Below, one piece after another: positions 1 to 12,167 of a stretch of DNA of 64,000 nucleotides. The stretch's first letter is position 1. Each line of letters opens with the position of its first letter. The DNA lies in NCBI GenBank assembly GCA_011032825.1, contig JAADJZ010000034.1, positions 248,001-312,000 of the forward strand, given 5' to 3'. Made by a program: the position numbers and the translations under genes. The notes below the pieces were generated by a model that saw nothing but the letters and a program-made list of their open reading frames with translations, searched no databases and had not been told where the DNA came from. The DNA comes from Massariosphaeria phaeospora. Lineage: Eukaryota; Ascomycota; Dothideomycetes; Pleosporales.

Positions 1-198
1 ACCAACTGATAACCAAGTGTGCTCTTCGGGCTCCGGTGGAGAAACCGTCTCGACGTGCATCGCGTGGGACCCAGGACCATCGTGCCACGACATTTCGCCA
101 TACTTACTAATCTCGCCCAACTCTTGGTCCGGCTGCATGTTCACGATAATACCACAGTGGAAGGTAGCAAGGTAGCATAAGACGTAGGGGAGGAGCAT
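1..198 (-). CDS. Possible 5' end of a gene running off the left edge
   Basis: On the minus strand an ATG at 198 opens a frame that stays open for 66 codons to the window edge. It begins with a hydrophobic stretch (MLLPYVLCYLATFHCGIIV) that could be a signal peptide or membrane anchor. An acidic, His-containing segment follows (for example HDGPGSHAMHVET). A good donor (GTAAGT) lies at about codon 31, so the first exon may end there. I do not recognise the family, and the frame could be chance. Confidence 0.3.
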   Translation of the reverse strand, partial: MLLPYVLCYLATFHCGIIVNMQPDQELGEISKYGEMSWHDGPGSHAMHVETVSPPEPEEHTWLSVG

Positions 199-493
199 GA
201 TGATCAGTTGTCCGGAAGCTCATTGCGGCCATCGTCTGTTTTCAGTGAAGGCTGAGTGGATTGTTCATCTTGCGGAGCGCACTCGAGTCATCAGTGCGGA
301 GAGTCAGAGGGGAGAAGGTCTGAACCGAAAACTATTATTCTTGCGAAAATGGTAAGTAACATGATTGAATTAACCCCAGAATGAAACCCAAAGAAATCAC
401 ACAGACGGAACAAAAGTAAAGCAGAGGAAGCCAAGGAAATCTCACTAGTACAACGTTCCCGGTATCCAAACACAACAAGAAAGCATTGACCTC
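199..493. other. Spacer, nothing recognised
   Basis: Between the edge ORF and the C-terminus of the zinc-knuckle relic I see no coding frame, repeat or RNA gene. Confidence 0.4.
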
Positions 494-2037
494 TTAATCG
501 GAACTGGCACTGGCGGTGCTCCAGCTCTCACTGTCACTGTCGATAGAGACATGCGAATGATTATCACCCTCACGCGATTTTTCAGGCTCCGGCAACGGCG
601 TGTCTCCAGGCGGGGTTGAGTGGTTATCGGCAATACACAATCCCTCAGTTTCTAGCGTCAGCATGTCCTCAGGCGGGGTTCTCTTTCTCTTCTTGCACAC
701 ATCCCCCTGGTTCGACGATTTCTTCCGGGCCTCCAGCATGCGACGATGAATAGGATTCAGATTTGTCATCTCATCAGAGGTTTGCGATGGTCGTTCCGTG
801 GGGTTAAAGTCTTCCACGTCCACAGGGTTAGAGGCGTCCGCTAAGTAAATAATTAGCTACAGAAGCTCGAAGGAGAAAATCACCATACTGCCTTGTTTGT
901 GTAACGTCGATGTCTTGTCCTTAGTAGCTTCCCTGTGTGCCGTCGGTGCATCGGAGTTCACCCATGAGGCTCCTGCACCCAGGGGGTTGAAATCCTTAGC
1001 GGCAGGTTTGGATGACTTCGGCCCCGGTTTTGACTTCACGAGTCCGCCCTCTGGCAACTGAGGACACGTCGGCAACTCGCCGTATGCCTTCTCCCAGGCT
1101 GGCTTTTGCTTAGCTAAAAGCTTGCATGCGTCTCTGTTTGATAACATCGTCAGCGCCACAGAACGGACTTTGAGTGGCGTGTTGTTCGGAGCAGTTGAGG
1201 CATCTGTGGCGCGTCTTGTCAAAGCGATGTGGACAATCTTCCATTCTGTGATCTCCACAGCAGTAGAGACAACGGCATGGTACAGTGTTAGCCGTTGGGC
1301 ACGTTCTGTGCATGTGGCCAGGTTTACCACAGCTAAAACAGAACATTGTTAATCCTCGCTTCTCGAATGGCCTAATAAGGTGAGCCGCGCATGCATTGCA
1401 AGAAGTTCGTATCAGGATCTTACCGTAGTTGGATGGGTTGGCCGTCGATAAAATGCCACTTCTGGCATGCTTTCTAAGCTGTATCTGCGGCGTGAAAGCC
1501 CCCAAAAAGGTTGTTGTCACGGGGAAATGCCTTCTTGATGTCCAAACCCGTCTCTTGTCTCCAACTATCCAGGTGTTCTTCAGGCTTGTCAAATGCAGCA
1601 TAATGCTGGATGGCCTCTGTAGGAAGCACTTGGACCAAATACATATCGAAAATCAATTTGGAGGATATGTTCAAGCCAAGAGCCAAAGGTATTCGTGCGG
1701 ACCTGTCCTTCTCTTGGAGCGAACGCCAGGAAGCGAGATTCGGGACGTAAAAGGAAAGTACACTGTGCAGGGGTTGCACGTGCATCCCTTCAATGTCTGT
1801 GAAGGGGGCCCCAAACGGTAGAGCTGGAGACGCGCACCAGCCCATCGTAAATCTTTCATCCGGTTCAAGTCGACTGTGCTCAGTTTGAACCTTATTGAAG
1901 GCACAGTAGAATTGAAGGGGGGATAGTGAGGCATAGTGGCCATTCGACGGACGTTGTCCTTGGGCAAAACCGGCGCCGGCGCCGGAGAAGACGACGCCAT
2001 GAGTGCAAAAGCGATGCGAGATATAGGTTAAATGCAA
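494..2037 (-). pseudogene. Gag-like zinc-knuckle gene, frame-broken
   Basis: This is a retroelement-type nucleic-acid-binding protein spread over three frames. Codons from about 2037 to 1474 form an N-terminal domain. The frame then shifts near 1480 into a segment with three CCHC-type knuckles: CFSCGKPGHMHRTC, CLYCCGDHRMEDC and CLNCSEQHATQSPFC. It shifts again near 1115 into a Lys/Pro-rich region. A canonical intron at about 839-889 (GTATGG...TTAG) then joins in phase to an acidic tail that ends at 494 with SASSD. Knuckles of this kind are known from Gag and LINE ORF1 proteins, which bind element RNA. The two frame breaks and lack of a clear ATG (first good one near 2000) indicate decay. It is divergent from the reverse transcriptase gene that starts at 3442. 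A host zinc-knuckle gene is the main alternative. Confidence 0.6.
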
Positions 2038-3441
2038 AGAGAGAGCAAGACTAGTATGCAGAAGTAGGAGATCCTTAGCTGTGAAAATCCTACAAGGAGA
2101 GGGACCGCTACCTTTATGTGCTGAACGGATACATCAATGGTAGTGGCCAGTGGCACGTTCTAGCAGAAATCTCCTTCTGTTTCTTCGTAGAATGCAACCC
2201 TACTTGTCTTACATTTTTGCTTTGCGTTCTTGCCTTACATGTTTAATTTGCGTTTTTGCCTTGCAGTTTACCTCGCATTTTTCCCTAACATTCCCCTTGC
2301 ATTTTTGATCCTGTGCGCAGCAGTCTGCATGGATGGAATTTCATTTCGCGCTAGGTTCTCGTCCCGCGGGTTCATGTAGGCTAGCGTACTGTGCTGGAAC
2401 GTCATCATCTACCGTAGTACTGGAACCTAGCGACCTCTCTTGTTGTCCACTTAGATTTTTTCAATGCTATAAAAAAAGTTTGCGCGAATGTTTAAGGGGA
2501 GTTTCATTTGTATTCAGCGGAAGCTGAATAGGTGGCCATTTTGTGGAGCCTCTCAGAACCATGGTTTGTCAGGATGACTCTGATAAAGTCTTCTTCTCGC
2601 TTCTTCAGTCCTTACCTTTGTATCATCTCTTCACCCACACACACGCAAAATGTCCATCATAGCTCCAACACTCGGAGACTGCCCGGCCGGCAGCGCCTTG
2701 GTGCAACCACAAATCGACATTTTTAGTGAGTTGTCAAATCTTACCCTAGGCAGGCAAAAAGGGGGCTAAAAACAGGCCATGCGCTATCTCCCGCCGACCC
2801 TGGTAGCCGTGCAGGTGAGAAAGGCTGGTCAGTATTCGTTGGACTCTACGGTAGCTCCCCCTTGCTAAGCATTTGTTGGACTCTACGGTAGCCCCCCTTG
2901 CTAAGCATTCGTTGGACTCTACGGTAGCCCCCCTTGCTAAGCGCGTCTGGCGACGCTGGTGCTAAGGTAGTATGGGCGGGATATTGGACTTGGCACCCAT
3001 GGAAACAACTGCTTGTGCATTCTTGCCTTGCGTACCTGTTCTTCTTGTCTTACGTTCCTACATTGCTTTCTCCTTACATGTTCTCCCTTTGACAGGCCTG
3101 ATGCCAGGGGGCAAACCTGACGGTTAATTATGTGCTGTCACATATGTAATCTCAAGTATTCCAGTTCATATTTAAAAGGATCCCAACGCACACTGTCCAT
3201 CGATTTTTCCCCATCAGGGCGCTAAGTTATCTCATCTTCATCCAACTCGCAAAAATGTAGCTCGTCGCAGGATCACGCGGAGCATTTACTTCTATCCAGT
3301 CCATCTCGCACCCGTCACCCGTCACCCATGATCTCTGACCCTTATCCCTTCCCAAGACCACATCTTTGTTATTCCCAACCTACATCAACCCCCGAATAGC
3401 TCGTAACGACCTTATATTCCAGCCAAGGGCTCCACATCGCC
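2038..3441. other. Head-to-head spacer between Gag-like and RT-like genes
   Basis: This 1.4-kb region separates the two divergent retroelement genes and should contain any promoters. Two stretches (about 2190-2310 and 3015-3090) repeat a loose T-rich motif around TTGC(A/G)TTTTTGCCTTAC. A clean three-copy tandem repeat sits in the middle (separate entry). No open frame in it looks coding. Confidence 0.5.
2834..2942. repeat. Three-copy 36/37-bp tandem repeat
   Basis: Units at 2834-2870, 2871-2906 and 2907-2942 share the core TTGGACTCTACGGTAG followed by a C-run and TTGCTAAGC. They differ by one indel in the C-run and one C/T. The array lies midway between two divergent retroelement genes, the position where a promoter-type repeat would be expected. 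A regulatory role is inference. Confidence 0.85.
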
Positions 3442-6400
3442 ATGTTGAAGGCGAAGAAACTCCAGTCAGTATGTTTGCTCAATTCCCAAAGTGACCACAA
3501 GACCTTGTCTGATATGAGTTCGCAGCGGATTCCTGATGCGTGGCGCGGTGGGCGAGCCAAGGTATGCTCTCATTCACCTCTCCCACACACACTTGAATAC
3601 TCCACTATCTAATGTGTAAACTAATTTGTGACGAAAGAACTTGTCGAATAGTTCGACTCAATATCAGCAACTCTCAGCACGGCCGATGGCGAGCAGGTGA
3701 AGATCTCCGCACACGACAATGGCAAATGCCTCATATGGTCCATCAATTTAAAGCAGTGTAACAAGCGACTCCAGGCCATTCGCGCGCACATCGGGACCCT
3801 GGTGCGACGGCCAGACATTATTGCTTTTCAGGGACCACCTCTGGATTTTGCCTTCACGTCACCAAACCAATATCACATGTGGTTCAAGACAGCCGATGGC
3901 TTCCGCCTTACCGAGGAGGACAACCCGAAATTTCGACCATACGTTGCTCCGTATTTCCGAAAACCGAAGGAAAGAGCACCAGGCAGCGACAGCACATCAC
4001 AACCACCGGAAGAGGGAAAGAAACCGGACCCTGTTCGATTGATCAAGGTGGCGTTCTATGTTCACACGTCAATCCGTCGAGAAGATTACGAGTTTAAAAC
4101 GCCTCCCAAAGATCACCGGAACCATGGCATCACAGCTACTCTTCACCTTCGGTCATCCATCGGGCGAATAGCATTTCACAATATTTAGAACCATGAGAAG
4201 CAACTTGATGTTACTGAACTCATGAAGCTCTGCAACACCCCAGGCGAGATGCACGTGGTTTTAGGTGATCTCAACTTGCACCACGAGCTTTGGGGCGGCA
4301 AAGGGGTGAAGGGTGTGACTCAAACGGCAAAAGAACTCGTCCAAGAAATGGAAGCCGCTGATATGAGGTGCCTCAACGTCCCCGGGGTAATCACATTCTC
4401 GTGGGAAGAGCATCAACCGGGATACCGGCGTCGTCGATCTGGTCTTTGTGGACAAAGATTTGCATACCCTACATACTGACTATAGCGTTCTAGACAGCGT
4501 TCCCGGATTCGAGTCGGATCATCGTGTGTCTGCGTTCTCCTTGAACTTCAATGTAGCACGACATCCTGCTATACGTTACCTTTGGAAGTCGGCTTCCAAG
4601 GAAGACTTCAACAATGCCGTCAAGAAAGGACTTTCGACCATCGAAATGACGCCACTCAACGACGAGGCTGCCGTGGAAGCAATTTTAGCGGCCGTTATTG
4701 AAAAATCCATCATACCCGCGATCCAGGAAACCGTGCCCACCGTTGATGTTTGCTACTCCAAGCCTTGGAAAACAAAGTATTCATCCATCAGGAATGTTCG
4801 GAATTTCCGATGGCGACACTTTATCAATAAAGCGGCCAACAAGGTTAACGTTGTCTACCGTTTGTCGAAACAGGCCCGGAAATGGAGCCTACCGAAGCCG
4901 ATCGCGCATTTTCCAAACCTCAAAGTTGGTAACAAGGTATATATCGACGGTAAGGACAAAGTGGACTGTTTTGTGAAGTCCATCTGGTCACATACCCGGA
5001 GGGTATCAACCAACACCCCATTGTTGCCGGAGAATACCGTTGTTCCTACTGATGTACGTTGACCCCCCCGGCGTCATTACGTGTGATGCTCGCTGAGTAC
5101 GCTTGCTGATGGTTCTAGGATGGTTTAAACGACCGGCACCCTACTTGGTCACCGCAGTCGCCAGCACCTGTCCCAGCTTCTTCACCGCAGTCACCGGCAC
5201 CTGTCCCACCTTCTGCACCGCATTCGCAGTCGCCATCACCGCGCCCATTGCTGGACAAGCCATACTTTGATGAAAACAGACCACAGTACCGATCTACAAA
5301 AACTAAAGAAGATTGTGTGGGATCCAAAGAGTTACTCAAGCTTCTGAAAGACCTGCCGCGTGGTAAAGCGTGTGGATTGGACAAAGTGCCATATGATGCC
5401 CTCAGGATGTGCGCAGTGATCATCGAACTTTACCTGCGGCATATTTTCAACGCGTGTCTAGCTCTTCGACTCCATCCTGACCGGTTCAAGGCTACGATAA
5501 CTGTCATGCTTCTTAAAAACCTCAAGAAAGACGATCAGCATCCTAACTCTTATCGCCCTATTGCCCTGCTCAACACAATTGGCAAGCTTTTGGAGCGAAT
5601 AGTAGCCGACCGGTTGAAGGACGTCCACCTTCCTAACAACCTGCTTCCCAAATTCCAATATGGGGCAGCAGGTCAGAACACAACGAAAGCCCTGCAAAAA
5701 CTGCTCAACACAACCTACATGGCATGGGAGCGTAAATTGAAAGCGAGCTTGTTCGGTCTCGATCTCAGTGGGGCTTACGATCATGTGGACCGGAAGAAGT
5801 TGCTCGACACTTTGCTCGGCTTTGGGATCCCAGACTGGATTGTGGAATTCGTCTGGTCCTTCCTATCAAATCGACGAACAGTTGTCCAGATTCCAGGTTT
5901 TGTGTCTGAGGAGTACTGGATCGATGTCGGAATTCCCCAGGGGAATCCCCTTTCTCCTATTCTTTTCCAGTTCTACGCCGCTCCTCTTCTGCAAGAATTT
6001 GGGAAGAACAAGGCCACGACTGAACTGTTGATATTTGCCTATGTGGATGACACTTACATTCTCGCCGTATCTAAGAAATACTCGACAAATTGCAAGCTAT
6101 TGGCTTCTTTCCACAACCAGTTATTCGACTGGGCGAAAGAGAACAATCTTGTTTTTTCGCCGGATAAGTATAACGTCATGCATTTCCACAATCTACACGA
6201 CAAGACGACTCCTAACTTCCAAGAGCTACCCAAGATTTCCGGGTTCAAAGATGTCACCCCAGAGGCCAAGAAGGAGATCATGCCAAAGTCTCTTAAGAGT
6301 TCTTGGAGTTATGTTCGACAAGGGATTGACATGGAGTGCTCATATCGACGCGGTATGTTAACTTGAGTTCAACATTAGGTCTCGCTAACCGCGTCACAGA

Positions 6401-7561
6401 TCATCGGGAAGGTGCGAAAATACCTGCGGCATGTCAAGCGCATCTCGGGCCCTACCTGGGGTGTCAGGTTCCTCGCTAATCGCAAGCTGCATCTGAGCAA
6501 CATTGTGTCCACCGTCACCTACACATGTCCGGCCTGGTTTATCTGGGATGATAAGGTGAAAGTCAAGTGGGGTATTCCACACAAGTCGATCAAAAAACTC
6601 GAAGACCTTCAGAGGGACTGTCTAGTGCACTTTTCAGGTAAACGCAAAGTCCAGCGCCAAGCTCTCGAAAGTGAGATGCATGTTATTCCCATTGATCTCA
6701 AGCTGCAGGAGATGGCAATGAATCAATGGGTCCGAGAATGGCAGTCTACTGAGTCAACGGATCGACAGCTCGACATCACGCGCGTGCGGTCCGCGACAGG
6801 CGGCGTCTTTGCGGACCGTCACCCCTATTTTCGTCGTTATCAGAACGCTCAGGCCGGCTGGGATGCCGTACGCCAGCATTCACGTCGCCGATACCAATCC
6901 AATGCAGAGTTTGAGGCAGCGTGGGCGAAACCCAAGAAGCGAGCTCGCCTCGTGAAGGATTGCAGAGCCCTATGGTCCTTGAACAAAGCTGCCGCGCGTT
7001 GGAACCTTTACCTACGAATCCGCCAGGTCCGTGGCCGCAAGGACCATGCGATCATTTACAGGCAAGGCTTTGCACAGCACTCTCTATCGATCTATGACGG
7101 GTTGACCCGATCACAGTCAACTATGTTGATGTCGATGCGCACCGGAGTTATTGGCCTGAACGCCTATTTATCCCAAGCGGATCGCTCGGTGAGTCCAACA
7201 AACCAAGTGCACTGCCGCGTTACATACTAATTATTGCTTTATTTCACAGATAAGCCCGAAGTGTCCACTTTGCCGCAAGCACCTACACACGGCCGAACAT
7301 TTGCTTTGCCACTGCAGTCATCTGAAGACTGAACGAGCCCTCCTGTTCAATGAAACAAGTCACCTCAACTGGGTGAGGTTCCTCACTGTCGATACGGAGC
7401 CAGCAACGGCCTGGGCTATTCGATACTTTGGCATGGAGCAGTTCGCGGATGACTCGAAGCGTGACGAGTATCAATTTCCAAGGCAAAGGACGGCGCCTGC
7501 TGAACGCGTTGAAACGAAAAAGAAAAAGAAGAAGAGAAAGTCTCAAGAGCCAAGTAAATAG
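3442..7561 (+). pseudogene. LINE-like endonuclease/reverse transcriptase gene with four introns, decayed
   Basis: The proposed start is ATG 3442 and the stop is at 7561. Exons are 3442-3561, 3652-5053, 5119-6352, 6400-7188 and 7250-7561. All four introns are phase 0 with GT..AG ends and CTAAT/CTAAC-like branch sites. The N-terminal half is an APE-type endonuclease with GDLNLHHELWGG and SDHR. The reverse transcriptase follows, with GLDLSGAYDHVD, GIPQGNPLSP and FAYVDD. The C-terminus has a CCHC knuckle (CPLCRKHLHTAEHLLCHC) and a Lys-rich tail. These are the parts of a non-LTR ORF2 protein, which nicks target DNA and copies element RNA there. Three lesions break it: an in-frame TAG at 4186, a frameshift near 4410 and one near 6295. 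A Pro/Ser repeat (SPQSPAPVP) sits between endonuclease and RT. Family assignment is firm; whether it was ever a mobile element or a domesticated gene is open. Confidence 0.8.
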
Positions 7562-7914
7562 TTACCTAAGTATCAATATACAAGTTCCCCCCCTAGGCTT
7601 CGGCCATGTTTGTGTTCACTCCTTTGTGAAATTTTGTGTGTTCGGATTCGGAAAATCTCAATCCCGAGGTTCAAGCTCAGGTATGTCCACCCTCCTGTCG
7701 AGTCCCCGTCTGGCGGCAATTTTCTGGCTCCTGCTAACATGTTTCCAGACAACTTCAACGATCGATTTCCGCCAAGCGTCGTCCTCTGTGAGTACTCTAC
7801 GGGCCATTTATCGTACGTATAACACCAGTCTCCCACCCAGCTCCTTTTCCTCCTTTGCATGTTTATACTGACATGTACTAGGCTCACAGCCACCCAGGAT
7901 TCCTGGTAAGTTTT
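7562..7914. other. Region 3' of the RT gene, nothing recognised
   Basis: No poly(A) tract, target-site duplication or open frame convincingly marks the 3' end of the RT gene here. A few splice-like signals occur but give no coherent protein. Confidence 0.35.
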
Positions 7915-8104
7915 TGTCACGGTTTGGAGTCCCTCCTGCCTCACGTGTAGTGGCGCCTCACCTACGCTGAGGTGCGACTACCCATCCTGCACTAGCGCTG
8001 TTTACAGCCCCTCATGTATATCTACCGTTCGTAGCTACACACAATACAACCTCAGTTCAATCCTTCAACATTCCGCACATGCGCGTTGCCCACAATCCCC
8101 GACA
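7915..8104 (+). mobile_element. Solo LTR of a copia family, TSD GTTTT
   Basis: The 190-bp sequence starts TGTCACGGTTTGG and ends CCCCGACA. It is flanked by perfect 5-bp duplications GTTTT at 7910-7914 and 8105-8109. Its first ~140 bp nearly match the solo LTR at 21406-21590. Its TGTCACGGTTT start and CCTCAGTTCAATCC block also match the minus-strand LTRs of the full copia element. It is best read as what remains after LTR-LTR recombination. Its last 45 bp have diverged from the 21.4-kb copy. Confidence 0.9.
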
Positions 8105-9869
8105 GTTTTCGATGCAAAACTTCTTGGTTATTGCCGGCGTCGTTCCTACCAAACATCACCTTCTCGTCCGCTGACCTCTTTTCCACTAAGCCCGCCTTTC
8201 TCCGCCGAACGCTCTCCATGTAGGTTACCTGACCATAGAATCCCTTGCCCAATTCTCTGTTAACACCATAACCACCATAACAGCGCCGCCGTCGTCCCCC
8301 CCAACGATGGGTAAGCATCAACAATCCACATGCCGGTCGAAGTGTCACTAATCAAGCAGCTCCCCACACCATCTACCCCCTGTCCGCTTCCGCCATGAGT
8401 GGCTCGATCGCCCTCAACACCTTCTTGATCCATTTCACGCTCTCCGGGTTCGTCGCTACTATCCTCTGTACCAACCCGCTTTGCTTATTCTTTGTTTGTC
8501 TAGTTGCCAGATATCGTTGAGGAATTGCTGCTGCGCGTCGCTCAGAGGTTGAGTATGAGGTTGCTGAGCGAGCGCAGCAAGCCGATGGCCCTGCACATCT
8601 AACCCCATGCCCCCGCCTTCGATCGTCCATCGCACCAACTAGAGCCCGACCCTGTAAATGCGTAAGTAAGAGAGCTAGAAAAGCTACACTAGATATTAAC
8701 CTATTCTACAGAGATCGCCATAGTGGTGTCGACCTTGTACACGCCTTGTTCCACCTGAATCTTGAAAACGCCTGTGGCGTTGCACACTGCGATGGTCATG
8801 TCGCGGTGCTGGTTGGCGACTTGCGCGAGGTTGAGTCTCCCAGCGAGGATGATGGCGTCGGCCACGTCGGCGTCGCTCATTGAGCCGTCGAGCAGGAGGA
8901 TGCAGCGCGGTAAGCTATTTGGGCATGGTCGTGGAAAAAGGCATCTGCTGATATGAGCGTTGAACAGATATCGCGGCCGCCGGATTGAGGGAAAAGAGGC
9001 GCACTGCGGCGCGGTTGATGGGTGTAGCTGGAATCATGTCGGATGATCGATGGAGTGTAGGTTGGAGAAGAGGTACCCAACCCGCCCATCGCTCGTGGAA
9101 GAGGTGCTAACACTGTACTGCAGAACGCTTCGGTGTGTGGGCATTCGATTAAATATTCGCTGTGGGAAGCCGTACGTGGTGAGTCGGGGCTGTCGTATAT
9201 CTGCGCAGTCGATGTGAGCTAACGCAGTGGCAGGCTCTTCGAGATGCTTGGCGGTCCCGCTGTACGTAATGCGCATGACGTGGCCCAATGCATGCTTGCT
9301 GACAAACCATCAGGAACTGAACCGTGGAGGCGGTCCCGCCGATGACCGCGCACTGTTCCAGTGAGCCCCCCATCGACTGCGCCGAGTCTCCCTCGCTCCA
9401 GCTTTGCTAATTGCTTCCAGATCACGAACAGCAGATTTGTGTTACCTTTTAAAACCACGTGATTTGTGTTCTGAGATACGAGGGGCTTTGATCTCATCTT
9501 TGTGTACTAGCTAAACCCCAAAAAACCATAGAATGATAAAAATGCGGGCTACCCTCCCGCTAAAAAAAACGAGTCCCATGGCACTGGTGACCTTGATTCG
9601 AAAAAAGTGAGCATGCTAACGCATCGAATTCTTCCCCGCCTCGCTTTCTCCACTGCCACCATCACATTTCTAATCCACATCGGCAAGTTTTGACCATCGT
9701 ATCAGTACGCCCCCAGCCGAACCGTAGCACTGGTGAGCTCAAAATTGATCTCTTAAACACGTTACGTGGCTTCAACGACCTGTTGCCTAGCACACTTGTG
9801 CTATTAATCTTGCCTGCTACCTACCGTCACCTCCTCAATCTTCAACCATTGCCCGGTTTTTTCGACGAG
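8105..9869. other. Region with unresolved, weakly coding-like frames
   Basis: Several short minus-strand frames look protein-like (for example 8373-8630, and a stretch near 8720-8890 reading NQHRDMTIAVCNATGVFK). I could not join them into one model or assign a family. Frames near 9150-9480 are similar. They may be remains of one degraded minus-strand gene. I make no product call. Confidence 0.3.
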
Positions 9870-11301
9870 ATGAGTTCAGACAGACTAGATGCTTTTCCTG
9901 GAGAGCGCCTGCCTGTTTCGACCGACCACGATCTCCCGCTTTCTCCAACAACGAAGCCCCCCTGCTTCTTCCTCCGAATCCCGAGAGAATTGCGCGATGC
10001 GATTTACAAATACTACGTGTGGACCGAGGATGGTTACATCTGCAACTCCGAAACTAAGAAACTGAAGACTGCCAAACGGGACCCTATTGATCTCTCGCTC
10101 ATGTCCACCTGTCGCCAGGTCGCCGATGAGATGAAGGGAGTCGCTCTGGGTAACAATACCATCACTTTCACTATCTTGAACTCCAAAACTCGGGAGAAGC
10201 GATATTGTCATGCGTACATGGCACCGGGAAAAACTGGGCATGCTCGACCGAGTCTCGAGCCTTCTCACACCAGAGATGGCGGATGATGTAGCTCGTAGCT
10301 ATCCACAGTTCCGCCCTATCCTTGATCATTGGAGGTTGCATGGTCGGATTTCCCGTTTGCAAGACATGGACCTAGGAGAAGCGCCTTCTGTGTTTCGGGA
10401 CTTCGTTCAGTTTACTTTGGGCCTCGTCGCGGAACATCCGAAATTTGACTCTGCAGCCACGAAGACCCCTACTGGGAGTCAAATATGCCACCATCAACAG
10501 CCCAAGGAGCTGGTAAACCTACGCCCAGCATCTTGGGCACTTTGTGATGGTGATAAAATCGCCAGAATGCGCACCATCTTGGGCATTTGGCCGTCCGATT
10601 CCCCATCGTACGAAATCAAACAAATATCCAACGAATTCTGTCTGTCCGTAGCCTCTATGGCTATTGAGTTTCTTCAGTCTCTTCAAGCGACGAAACGGAT
10701 AGAGTTGCGACATATCACACTCTTAGAAGACAGGACCACGATAGCACATCCCGAATACCATGCGAGGGGCTTCATTCCACTATGCCAGAAAAATCTTCGT
10801 CTTCGAATCGAGCGACGGGCCAGCCTCTGGACAAACATCTTCCTACGAGACTCTTGCTGTTTCTCTGGCAAGGAAATTGTGCACACAGGTGGGATACTCG
10901 TCGGTCTCGAGGCTCACCACATCACTCGTCTCATGGGCCCATGGATCACCGAAGCCTTGGCTCTCACTTCTCTCGGCATGCCTCCCGAATCATTCACCCT
11001 TGTTATCGATGGCGAACCTATTCTTGAGAAATCGTCCGAAGTATTTGGTATAGTACAGCGGGATGCTGCCTGGCAAGCTGCGCTGGACGAGTGCTATAGT
11101 CGCCAACTTCTGCCTAAGCCATCATGGATCGAAAGGAGGCTACACCCATGCTACATGTTTGAAGGACTTCCGCAGGCGCTCAGCGATATCGTTTCCGGGA
11201 ATTCTTTAGTTCGTTGCAACTTTCCGACCGGCGAGTTATGGACCATGGAAACGGTGCTCGGAGAACATGAAGAGTGGTCTTCATCTGAGTGGGGAATATA
11301 A
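9870..11301 (+). pseudogene. 2EXR/F-box-like fungal protein, frame-broken
   Basis: From ATG 9870 the protein reads into FFLRIPRELRDAIYKYYV at about residues 35-55. This is the (L/I)PxELRxxIY signature of fungal 2EXR/F-box-like proteins, a large family without known reactions. The frame is lost near 10180-10200 (around NSKTRE). It continues one frame over for about 360 codons, from 10210 to the TAA at 11299-11301. After that stop the same frame goes on plausibly (NHQPMDFHTDPPLPPF) until about 11350, and another frame is open at 11354-11755. Premature truncation plus a third break is therefore likely. No intron with proper splice sites repairs the 10.2-kb break. A sequencing error could explain that one lesion but not all three. 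An intact relative lies nearby at 12168-13735 on the other strand. Confidence 0.6.
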
Positions 11302-12167
11302 TGGGTGAATCATCAACCAATGGATTTTCATACCGACCCGCCTCTTCCGCCGTTTGTCAGCCTTCGAATCGAACATATCTATGTTCGACGAAGTCCTACA
11401 CGATCTTGACCGTAAAGCACACGTTTCGCACCTTGCTGCTGCTTTGGTCCGCGCATGTCCGAATTTCTACGTATTATGTGCCATCAGTTATGAGGGGCTC
11501 TGCATTTCAAGTTTATGTATAACCAACAAAAGCCTTACATATCTAAATTCTACATGTGCACAGAGTCAACTCAAACATCTTCGTGCAGCGCGTGCCGCAC
11601 TCCTGTTCACATGGCTTTCCAAGCCTCTGTCGCCGCCAATACTCCAGAACGCCGCTTCGAGTCAACAAAGCATTCGCCGACTGTCCGTTCTTTTTGCTGC
11701 TTCATTCTACATCACGGACCCCATGAACTTTAATCCTCAATGTTTCAGCATGTGATAACATTCATGCGGCAGTGCAAGTATATGGTAGCAAGTCAACTTG
11801 AACCATACCATTAACATAATGGGCCAGCAGTTCGTCGAATTCAAAGTGACGTGTATTTGAGATTGACCACTTGAACAATCGTTATTACTATGCCTTTAAC
11901 TTGTACTCCAAATTACATGATTTATGAAAGCGCGTAGAACCTATCGGATATGTATGTTGAATACACACCACGTCGACTAGTACATTCAGAACCCCCAGCC
12001 GAACCCGTTGAGACCGCCTTCAATCTTCGCAACTCCATTGGCGTTGATCAGCTGCAATATCTGGCCCATATAACTCCCACCAATTGCACGTATGGGAGCA
12101 GTGACAAGGAGGCGGACTGTTCGATGGTTAGAACGAATAAACTCAGTGATAGAAGAAGCATTGAAAC
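11302..12167. other. 3' remnant of the preceding pseudogene, then spacer
   Basis: The frames up to about 11755 may be the lost C-terminus of the 2EXR-like pseudogene. The remaining 400 bp up to the convergent gene hold nothing I recognise. Confidence 0.35.

Noticed and set aside
1429..1821. 130-codon plus-strand frame opposite the zinc-knuckle gene
   Set aside because: The minus strand here carries recognisable retroelement protein, so the plus frame is a shadow.
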